Part shown: piece by piece, positions 31,656 to 38,399 of the stretch | How positions within the stretch are numbered: position 1 is the stretch's first letter | Layout of the letters: every line of letters begins with the position of its first letter | Program-made: the position numbers and the translations under genes | Origin: an uncultured Clostridia bacterium | Lineage (GTDB): Bacteria > Bacillota > Clostridia > UBA1381 | DNA length: 38,399 nucleotides | Reading direction: 5' to 3' | Assembly (NCBI GenBank): GCA_910579415.1 | Contig: CAJTUY010000018.1 | Span: 1-38,399, forward strand | Notes under the pieces: generated by a model | What the model saw: the letters and a program-made list of their open reading frames with translations, nothing else | What the model was told of the DNA's origin: nothing | The model's database searches: none

Positions 31656-32831
31656 TTAAATCTCATCATTCTGAGCTACTGCCCTGTTTCCGTAAAAAAT
31701 AGTACGCAAAAAGTCCTTTATTATCAGTCCTATGCCCTTTTTCTCCACTGCGTTTGCCGTTATAAGGTCGATTTCCGCCGCTGTCTGACCGTCGCGGTTT
31801 ATACGCATTACCCCGACCTTTTCCCCTGCTTCAAGCGGCGCAGATATTGTTTCGTTAATTTCTATTTCCGTTGTGATATTATCCTCTCCGCCCTTTTTTA
31901 TAAGAGTTGAAAAAGTATCAGCTGCAACAATGCTCACCTCGCTGTCAATACCCTTTTCAACAGTAACATCCTGTATCTTGTCGCCTGCCGTAATCTGTGT
32001 GTTTACGGAATAATTAGCAAAACCATAGTCAAGAAGTGATTTTGCGGATGAAAAACGTTCAGCAGAGGTAGGCGCGCCGAGTACAACCGCAATAAGCTGC
32101 ATATCATTGCGTTTCGCCGCTGCGCTTAGACAGCACAGCGCCTTTGAGGTTGAGCCTGTTTTTAAACCGTTTGCGCCGTCATAAAAACGTATAAGCTTAT
32201 TTGTATTTGCCAGCTGGAATTTACCGCCGCGAAGGGTATCCATCCATATTGACGTGTAATTAAATATAGTTCTGTGCTTTATAAGTTCACGCGACATAAT
32301 GGATACATCACGCGCACTTGAATAATGGTCGTCCTCGTCAAGCCCGTTTGTGTTCATAAAATGCGTATTTTCCATGCCCAGTTCACGCGCCTTATCGTTC
32401 ATCATATCCACAAACGCGCTTTCGCTTCCTGCCAGATATTCAGCCATTGCTACGCATCCGTCGTTTGCCGATGCGACTGCAATACCTTTAAGCATATCGT
32501 TCACCGTAAGCTGTTCGCCGGTTTCCAGAAACATTGTACTGCCGCCGTAGCTCATAGCATTTTCGCTGACCGATACCATATCATCAAGCGTAATTTTACC
32601 GCTGTCCACTGCCTCCATAATTAGAAGCATTGTCATTATTTTTGTAACGCTCGCAATAGGAAGTCTTTCGTCAGGATTATCCTCATAAAGAACATTTCCG
32701 CTTGTTTCTTCAATGAGTATTGCCGACTTTGCATTGATACCGAGATTTGTATCATTTTCACCTTCGGCAAATACACTCATGCCCTGAAGCAGTGTACATG
32801 CACAAATAAAAAAGCATATTATTTTTTTCAT
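31656..32831 (-). CDS. dacF: D-alanyl-D-alanine carboxypeptidase (penicillin-binding, DacF-type)
   Basis: A 391-residue class C low-mass PBP. Signal peptide 1-22; active-site motifs Ser61-x-x-Lys64 (IASVTKIMTML), Ser121-Ala-Asn123 (VASANDG) and Lys224-Thr-Gly226 (NGLKTGSTSK). The C-terminal PBP5-type beta domain follows (about 275-370), then a weak amphipathic end (LIIKDFLRTIF) that could hold it at the membrane. It trims D-Ala from the pentapeptide. GGAGG is 9 nt before the start. Both the ribosome binding site and ATG lie in the loop of a 13-bp inverted repeat (32809-32879). Together with upstream xerD and spoIIM the order is close to that known in sporulating Firmicutes. Confidence 0.95.
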   Translation of the reverse strand: MKKIICFFICACTLLQGMSVFAEGENDTNLGINAKSAILIEETSGNVLYEDNPDERLPIASVTKIMTMLLIMEAVDSGKITLDDMVSVSENAMSYGGSTMFLETGEQLTVNDMLKGIAVASANDGCVAMAEYLAGSESAFVDMMNDKARELGMENTHFMNTNGLDEDDHYSSARDVSIMSRELIKHRTIFNYTSIWMDTLRGGKFQLANTNKLIRFYDGANGLKTGSTSKALCCLSAAAKRNDMQLIAVVLGAPTSAERFSSAKSLLDYGFANYSVNTQITAGDKIQDVTVEKGIDSEVSIVAADTFSTLIKKGGEDNITTEIEINETISAPLEAGEKVGVMRINRDGQTAAEIDLITANAVEKKGIGLIIKDFLRTIFYGNRAVAQNDEI

Positions 32832-32879
32832 ACTCTCATTCCTCCGTAAAGTTTTGTATGAATTTATAATATGCTTTTT
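32809..32879 (-). promoter_or_regulatory. 13-bp inverted repeat enclosing the dacF start
   Basis: On the mRNA, AAAAAGCATATTA (32879-32867) precedes the ribosome binding site and TAATATGCTTTTT (32821-32809) lies in codons 4-8. The 45-nt loop holds GGAGG and the ATG. The 3' arm ends in a T-run, so the structure could also act as an early terminator. Confidence 0.55.
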
Positions 32880-32908
32880 ATGGTTTTCTATTCATTTTGA
32901 GGAAAAAA

Positions 32909-33805
32909 CTAATTTGCGCGCGGATGAGCTTTGGCATATACTTCCTTTAGCTTACTGTTTATCATACGCGAATAGACCTGCGTCGAGGAAATATCGGCAT
33001 GACCCATCATTTCCTGTATTGAGTGTAAATCCGCGCCATTCTCCAGAAGATGCGCAGCAAACGAATGTCTTAATGTATGAGGAGTAATTTCCGTCTTAAT
33101 TCCCGCTTCGTTTCTGTAATGCTTTATAAGCTTCCAAAAGCCCTGCCTTGACAGACGCACGCCTCCGCAGTTTACAAAAAGTGCGGTTTCCGTTTCGTCC
33201 CTGAGCATATATAATCTTGCGCAATCTATGTATTTTGTAAGCGCTTCACATGCTTTATTGCCCATAGGAATTATACGTTCCTTTTTTCCGCCGCGACAGC
33301 GTATAAAGCTCATAGGTATATTAACATCAGCAATGTCAAGGTTAATAAGCTCGCTTACACGTATACCGGTAGCATAAAGAAGCTCAAGCATTGCCTTATC
33401 ACGCATGCCTTTATTGTCACTTGTATCAGGCTGCTCCAAAAGAAGTTCAACCTCCTTGCCTCCCAATATCTGCGGCGGCTTCTTTTCAACATGCGGCGCT
33501 TCAAGATTGGATGTGGGATTAGTGCTTACGCGTCCGTTCTGAAGCATAAAAAGATAAAAAGAACGAAGCGATGCCAATGTTCTGGACACCGTAGATGTAG
33601 CCTTACCCTCCTTCTGCATTGACAAAAGATACGATAATATTGTAGTCTTTGTTGCCAGTGACGCATCCTTTATCCCGCTTTCGTCAAGGTATGTAATATA
33701 CTGTGTCACATCACGCCTGTACGATTCCACCGTATTTACCGACTTATGACGTACATTCGTCATAAAGCTGGTGTATTCCTCCACGTAGGTGTTCATTTTG
33801 TGCAT
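32909..33805 (-). CDS. xerD: Tyrosine recombinase XerD
   Basis: A 298-residue recombinase with a SAM-like N-domain (1-95) and catalytic domain. Active-site residues: Arg149 (TGIRVSEL), Lys173 (GGKKERIIP), His243 and Arg246 (TPHTLRHSFAAHLLENGADL), His269 (MGHADISSTQ) and Tyr278 (VYSRM). Size and motifs fit the chromosome-dimer recombinase acting at dif, not an element integrase. It lies between spoIIM and dacF, as in many sporulating Firmicutes. Two starts (33805, 33796) are possible; GGGGG lies upstream of both. Confidence 0.93.
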   Translation of the reverse strand: MHKMNTYVEEYTSFMTNVRHKSVNTVESYRRDVTQYITYLDESGIKDASLATKTTILSYLLSMQKEGKATSTVSRTLASLRSFYLFMLQNGRVSTNPTSNLEAPHVEKKPPQILGGKEVELLLEQPDTSDNKGMRDKAMLELLYATGIRVSELINLDIADVNIPMSFIRCRGGKKERIIPMGNKACEALTKYIDCARLYMLRDETETALFVNCGGVRLSRQGFWKLIKHYRNEAGIKTEITPHTLRHSFAAHLLENGADLHSIQEMMGHADISSTQVYSRMINSKLKEVYAKAHPRAN

Positions 33806-33956
33806 TCCCCCTATTTTACCGTTTGTTTACATATATTTCAGAAATATTTCATTTGTGTTTCAATACTGTTATTATAGCACCTGAAAACTGTTTTGTAAAT
33901 AGTTATTTTTATTTATGTTAACCTCATAAACCTAATTTTATACTTATTTTTCCACT

Positions 33957-34550
33957 TTAGTTTATTCTTGGAGAGATGAGTTTCATAAATGTTGTGGTTA
34001 AAAATCCTTCCGCAAGCGCCGCCACACAAAATATAGAAACGATTAAAAGCAGAAAAAAAATATAAGAAATTATCAATTTTTTTTGTTTTTTATCCCGATT
34101 TAACGAAAAATTTACACTGACAGCCGAAAAAAACAGCAATGTAGGTATCGCAATAAGCTCGGCAGGCATGGTAGTAAGCATTATGAGCATCCCCTTAGCC
34201 CCGTAAAATTTAAAAAACGAAGCGGCAGTAAATCCCATTACAAATCCTTTTCTTACCAGTATTGCGCCGGTAGGCACGCAGCCCAGTCTAAAAAAGCCCA
34301 TAACAAAAATTATTCCCACACATATTAAATTTGACGTAAGCGAGTTTTTAAAAACTGTCACTTTATTTGTATTTTCCTGCATTGAAGCAAAGAAAGCATT
34401 TATATATTCACGTATCCCGTCACCCATATTTACACTGTGATGCGCCAGATATATACTCCCTGCGGTTACTCCCAAAATAAGAAGCAATGTTACTATTATG
34501 TACATCGCGCTGCTTCTTTTTTCCGAACCTGTTTCTGCGTTAATTCTCAT
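33957..34550 (-). CDS. spoIIM: Stage II sporulation protein M
   Basis: A 197-residue membrane protein with about five helices: 17-36, 70-90 (NLICVGIIFVMGFFRLGCVP), 95-112, 118-142 and 158-180. The start is soluble and basic. SpoIIM works with SpoIID and SpoIIP in septal peptidoglycan removal during engulfment. The region FRLGCVPTGAILVRKGFVMGF is typical. It heads the minus-strand run. The 151-bp gap to xerD shows no feature. Confidence 0.9.
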   Translation of the reverse strand: MRINAETGSEKRSSAMYIIVTLLLILGVTAGSIYLAHHSVNMGDGIREYINAFFASMQENTNKVTVFKNSLTSNLICVGIIFVMGFFRLGCVPTGAILVRKGFVMGFTAASFFKFYGAKGMLIMLTTMPAELIAIPTLLFFSAVSVNFSLNRDKKQKKLIISYIFFLLLIVSIFCVAALAEGFLTTTFMKLISPRIN

Positions 34551-34629
34551 GTCCTGTCCCTCCCCTTTCCATACTATTCAAAAATCAGTGTTTTATGAGT
34601 AATTATTTGGTCATGTTAATGTAATATTA

Positions 34630-34658
34630 TTTACACCGGTCTGCAATTTTGGTATAAT
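34630..34658 (+). promoter_or_regulatory. Promoter of the GH43 gene
   Basis: TTTACA (34630-34635), a 17-bp spacer and TATAAT (34653-34658) with an extended -10 (TGG before TATAAT). The start codon is at 34700 with AAAGGAGG 9 nt before. Confidence 0.75.
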
Positions 34659-34699
34659 ACATATAATCAGTAAAAACTTTTTAAAGGAGGATTTGTCTT

Positions 34700-37549
34700 A
34701 TGAAAGGAATTTTCAGTAAAATTATCAGCGGCATTATATCCGCTTCAATGATTATCGGCACAATGGCGATACCGGTCGTAAACGCTGAAGATGACAGTCT
34801 TCTGTTTCATCTTACCTTTGATGAACCCAATGCGGACCAGACTTCATTCGAGGCAACAAAAGGCGGCACAGTCACAAAGAAGGGAGCAAGCTCACTTGTT
34901 TCAAGCGTTGATGAGGAAAGCGGAAAGGCTCTGAACATTTCATCAAATACGGCGGGCAATTACCTGGAGCTTCCCGATGGTATATTAAGCGGCAAAGACG
35001 CAGCTACATTTGCTTTCTGGATTAAGCCTGTAAGCGGCTGGGCGTTTATGACCACCCCCGTAAGCGGCGCGCAGAAATATTTATATGAAAAATATCTCGG
35101 CATGCTTGCGACTGCGTCAAGCCTTAAAGCCGAAAACTACAACAATAATGGCGCAAGACCTGCTGACATATTTGCCTATGGTACATACACAGATTGGCAG
35201 TATGTGTCGGTTGTTTACAGCGCAAACAGCACAAAGATTTATGTAAACGGCACTCTTGCCGCTTCAGATACCACCGCGTTCAATATTAAGTCACTTATGA
35301 CGGCTGACGCTTCGACGTGGATTGGTCACGGTAACTGGGACACCGGCGAAGGTTTCAGCGGTACGATTGACGATTTCAGAATTTACGGCAAGGCATTGAC
35401 CGAAGCCGAAATAGGAACGCTTGCAGAAAAAGCCGTACAGCGTGAACAGGACAAGGTTATCAAGGAAAAGAACTGTCTTGAAATTGATACGCAATTTTAC
35501 GCGAATTACAGCGTCACCGAGAACGGTCAAAACGCGGTTGTATCTCTCCCAATTATGAGTGAGGATAAGTATAGCGTCATTGCCGCATCTTACACGGACG
35601 GCGTACTGTCCAATGTAATGATGAAAACACAAGCTGACATATCAGATAATACCGTTACTTTTGCTGACATAAAGAAAAACGACAGCGACAAGGTAAAGGT
35701 ATTTGTATGGAATTCCTTAAACGGAATTGAACCGATTAAAGACAGCAAAGTATTTCAGATTAAAGCGGGCGAAAAGGTAACTGTTAAGACAAGCGTCACA
35801 AATTACCTGCCGTCAGAAAGAACCGTTGCATTTAACGTCGTAGGTTTTGACGGTAACGGCAAGTCAACCTCTGTTCTGTCGATTTCTGACGAAAAAACTC
35901 TTAATAAACTGGAAAGCGCAGAGTTCTCTGTAAAATGCACGGTTGATGATGTTTCTTACTATAAGGTATCAATTCAGGATATTACAGACTCGGCAAATCC
36001 TGTCACATATGACGCAGGTTATTTGCCTGTTGCGTCGGTATCCTTCCCAGAAGCGTCACCTGCCGACAGTTCGGACACGACAGAAGGAGTCCACGACCCG
36101 ACAATATTCAAAGACCCTGTTTCAAAGAAATACTATGTCTATTCATCTCATAATCTTGTATTTGAATCAAAGGATTTAATCAACTGGACAAAGCATGATT
36201 ATACAAGGCAGATTACCGTACCTGCAAAAGCAAAGGAATTTATTGATAAAAACTATTCAAATACAACTGCAAACGGTACATACTGGGCGCCTGATTTATA
36301 CTACAAGGAAGGAGACGAATATCCGTATTGGTTCTATCTTTCAACCTCTTGCGGTCTGGGCGGACGAAACTCCGTCATATCACTTGTTAAGGCAAAGTCA
36401 CCGGGTCTTTGGGATGGAGAATATAAAGACGAGGGAGTTGTTCTTGCCTCAAAAGAAGAAAACGACTATAACACCAACGCAATTGACGCAAATATATTTA
36501 CTGATACAGACGGAAAAACATATTTTATATGGGGTTCGTTCTGGAAAGGTATTCATATGGCAGAACTTGACACCGATACAGGCTTTGTTAAGGGTGTTGA
36601 CTATACTTCTGACGTGACAATCCTTTCATCATGCGAAAAGTTTGGCACAAGAGTATATTCTACTCCAAACGGTGTTCAGGGTCCTGAAGGCGCGTATACC
36701 GTATACAATAAGGATACAGGGTATCGTTATATGTTCACCTCCTACGGCTGGCTCGGAACAAACTACAACATAAGAGTCGCGCGTACCAACAAAACTTTCA
36801 CTGAAATTATTTCAGGCAAAGACCCTCATAAGCAGCTTCTTGACCAAAAAAGCAGACCTGTCGGCGCAACCTATACCGACCAGATTAAAGAAGGCGGTAC
36901 TCTCAGCGAACTGTGGGGTTATAAAATGTCAGGCTCTTTCCAATTGGGCGACGGTATTGAATATTTGGGAAGCGGTCACAACAGCGTATTTCAGGACGAT
37001 GACGGTCAGTGGTATCTCGTGCAGCACTGCCGTAAGGTCGCAGACGCCATAGCATATTTGCATGTAAAGAAAATACTCTGGACAGAGGACGGCTGGCCTG
37101 TAATTTCACCGCTTGTTTACGCAGGTGAAAAAGAACAGGCAATACCACGTGAAATGCTTTACGGCACTTGGGATTTATCAAGCGTTGGTAATACCATTTT
37201 AAAGAGCGGCATTACAGATGTAAGCAACAGAAATTCTGAGAAAAATGCAGACTTACCCGTACATTCATCTAAGATTATTCTTGAGGCCGATGGTTCAATA
37301 GGCAACGGCATTGGCACGTGGGAATATGATAACGACCATACTGTAACACTAAAATTTGATACCGACGGCAATACTGACAACTACGAATTTTATCATGCAG
37401 GCGATACTATGACGCTGTTTGTTCTTACAGGCTATGACAAGGATAAACGCGAAAGTGCGTTGGTTATGACCGGCACAGACCAAAACGGTACTGCAAGCTT
37501 TGCTAAAAAGGCAAATCAGACAGCTCATAGCACAAAGCATACGTCATAA
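34700..37549 (+). CDS. Secreted GH43 endo-arabinanase-like enzyme with LamG domain
   Basis: A 949-residue secreted enzyme. Signal peptide 1-29 (ending VVNA); LamG/concanavalin domain (about 35-240: LLFHLTFDEP, IDDFRIYGKALTEAEI); two beta domains (about 265-445); GH43 five-blade propeller (about 460-800); C-terminal beta barrel (about 810-930), as in larger arabinanases. Catalytic residues: base Asp466 (VHDPTIF), pKa-tuning Asp596 (IDANIF), acid Glu663 (GPEGAY). TYWAPDLYYKEG and GHNSVF, with the metal-binding His, fit alpha-1,5-L-arabinanase subfamilies. It would cut arabinan side chains of pectin outside the cell. No SLH or sortase anchor is seen. The downstream lipoprotein starts 20 bp later and is probably co-transcribed. 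Confidence 0.92.
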   Translation: MKGIFSKIISGIISASMIIGTMAIPVVNAEDDSLLFHLTFDEPNADQTSFEATKGGTVTKKGASSLVSSVDEESGKALNISSNTAGNYLELPDGILSGKDAATFAFWIKPVSGWAFMTTPVSGAQKYLYEKYLGMLATASSLKAENYNNNGARPADIFAYGTYTDWQYVSVVYSANSTKIYVNGTLAASDTTAFNIKSLMTADASTWIGHGNWDTGEGFSGTIDDFRIYGKALTEAEIGTLAEKAVQREQDKVIKEKNCLEIDTQFYANYSVTENGQNAVVSLPIMSEDKYSVIAASYTDGVLSNVMMKTQADISDNTVTFADIKKNDSDKVKVFVWNSLNGIEPIKDSKVFQIKAGEKVTVKTSVTNYLPSERTVAFNVVGFDGNGKSTSVLSISDEKTLNKLESAEFSVKCTVDDVSYYKVSIQDITDSANPVTYDAGYLPVASVSFPEASPADSSDTTEGVHDPTIFKDPVSKKYYVYSSHNLVFESKDLINWTKHDYTRQITVPAKAKEFIDKNYSNTTANGTYWAPDLYYKEGDEYPYWFYLSTSCGLGGRNSVISLVKAKSPGLWDGEYKDEGVVLASKEENDYNTNAIDANIFTDTDGKTYFIWGSFWKGIHMAELDTDTGFVKGVDYTSDVTILSSCEKFGTRVYSTPNGVQGPEGAYTVYNKDTGYRYMFTSYGWLGTNYNIRVARTNKTFTEIISGKDPHKQLLDQKSRPVGATYTDQIKEGGTLSELWGYKMSGSFQLGDGIEYLGSGHNSVFQDDDGQWYLVQHCRKVADAIAYLHVKKILWTEDGWPVISPLVYAGEKEQAIPREMLYGTWDLSSVGNTILKSGITDVSNRNSEKNADLPVHSSKIILEADGSIGNGIGTWEYDNDHTVTLKFDTDGNTDNYEFYHAGDTMTLFVLTGYDKDKRESALVMTGTDQNGTASFAKKANQTAHSTKHTS

Positions 37550-37568
37550 CACAGAAAGGACAAATAAG

Positions 37569-38399
37569 ATGCTAAAACTTATTAAACTAACAATTACCGC
37601 AATGCTGCCGCTTGTCCTGACAGCATGCGCAAAACATACCGATATACCGTATGAAATGACTGTTCAGACCGAACATTTTGATGTATATTGTTCAGCGGAG
37701 GATACTGAAGCTTTTGAAAAGCTTGCAAACGAGCTTGAACAGTATTGCCGCAGGGTTGAAACAAGACTTGACATAGACGAGCCGCAAAAAATCAAACTCG
37801 TGGTATATCCAAGTCAGGAGGATTTTAATAAAGCTCTTGGCTTGCCGAGCGATAATAAAAGCTTGCTATACAGCGGTGACGGACAAATTTCAACCGTTTC
37901 TCCGAGAGCGGGAAATATGTATCCTGCCGAGCGCTATCAGGCATCGGGAATACTTCCGTATGTAATTATAGAAAGCTCATTTAACGCTCCCGAATATTTA
38001 ACTTCTGCCGCCGCACTTATAGAGGGCGGCGGAGGCTTTAACGGTGAAGCCGCTGTCAAACTTGCCGAAGAGGGCTTATGCGATATTAAAGCGCTTAAAA
38101 GAATGAATGACGATGAACTTAGCGCCGACCAAGACAGCATGCTATGCGCGTATATGCTTTCTGACTATATACAAACAGAGTTCGGAAAAGAAGCATACAT
38201 AAAACTTTTAAAAAAACCGAATATAAAATCTGTTCTCAAAATAAGTGAGGATGAACTCAAAAAAGGGTGTATAGATTATATAAAGAAAACTTATGCCAAT
38301 ATACCTTTTGACTTACAGAAAGAAACGGAGCATTTTAGATTTTACTGCGAGGCAGACCATCTTTCAGCTATTGAAGACACAATAACCGCGCTTGAAGAA
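37569..38399 (+). CDS. Lipoprotein with tandem degenerate peptidase-MA-like modules (partial)
   Basis: The frame is open to the right edge (277 codons). It starts with a lipoprotein signal (LPLVLTAC, lipobox LTAC at residue 20), so it should be anchored on the outer face of the membrane. Residues about 33-245 form one module (EHFDVYCSAEDTEAFEKLAN...LVVYPSQEDFNKAL). Near the edge a second copy begins (EHFRFYCEADHLSAIEDTI). The module looks like the peptidase-MA-like family, but where an HExxH would be expected it reads LPYVIIESSF, so the first module is probably inactive. AGAAAGGA lies about 11 nt before the start. It follows the arabinanase by 20 bp and may bind its products. Confidence 0.7.
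   Translation, partial: MLKLIKLTITAMLPLVLTACAKHTDIPYEMTVQTEHFDVYCSAEDTEAFEKLANELEQYCRRVETRLDIDEPQKIKLVVYPSQEDFNKALGLPSDNKSLLYSGDGQISTVSPRAGNMYPAERYQASGILPYVIIESSFNAPEYLTSAAALIEGGGGFNGEAAVKLAEEGLCDIKALKRMNDDELSADQDSMLCAYMLSDYIQTEFGKEAYIKLLKKPNIKSVLKISEDELKKGCIDYIKKTYANIPFDLQKETEHFRFYCEADHLSAIEDTITALEE

Noticed and set aside
32909..33805. xerD as a third integrative-element integrase
   Set aside because: Its length, lack of an arm-binding domain and place between spoIIM and dacF indicate the housekeeping recombinase.

Overview
The window looks like a low-GC, spore-forming Clostridia chromosome, probably a gut plant-fibre degrader. The grounds are spoIIM-xerD-dacF sporulation and cell-wall genes, SLH repeats, strong AGGAGG ribosome binding sites, consensus -35/-10 boxes, Ig-rich secreted glycosidases and Tn4451-type mobilisation genes. 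I cannot name the species.

The window divides in two. From 1 to about 26.5 kb is an accessory island that ends at the 3' end of guaA, a known integration hotspot. From guaA (26.5 kb) to the right edge is ordinary chromosome. All genes there run on the minus strand up to spoIIM, followed by a plus-strand secreted arabinanase and a lipoprotein cut by the window edge.

Island, left to right. (1) A frameshifted, incomplete epimerase (1-629). (2) A tnpV gene with an overlapping secreted protein (911-1842). (3) A polysaccharide locus: an AraC regulator, a huge secreted DUF4450-type protein and a cytosolic GH95 glycosidase (1902-10973). (4) A gene-poor stretch with a consensus promoter, a probable structured ncRNA and two small ORFs (10974-11773). 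(5) Integration module 1: mobC, oriT-like DNA, xis, repressor and tyrosine integrase (11866-15075), without a relaxase. Similar TAAGGG repeats lie at 803-825 and 15104-15126, so module 1 may have carried the glycosidase locus. (6) A minus-strand run of seven miscellaneous genes (15212-20859) containing a partial duplication. (7) Integration module 2 (21063-26475): tnpV, a MobV/Pre relaxase flanked by 40-nt inverted repeats, an oriT-like hairpin cluster, a membrane protein, mobC, integrase, an excisionase-like gene and a repressor that faces four copies of one operator.

The two modules share a plan: a repressor is divergent from an HTH excisionase-like gene, with consensus promoters in between. 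In module 2 the operator copies sit exactly in the spacers of both promoters. In the glycosidase locus the secreted protein would act on an extracellular glycan and the GH95 enzyme would finish imported oligosaccharides; no transporter is visible. The right-hand chromosome holds guaA, dtd, an ABC-F ATPase, an SLH-glucosaminidase, dacF, xerD and spoIIM.

I saw no rRNA, tRNA, CRISPR array or known riboswitch. Family names come from motif recognition by eye, not from database searches.
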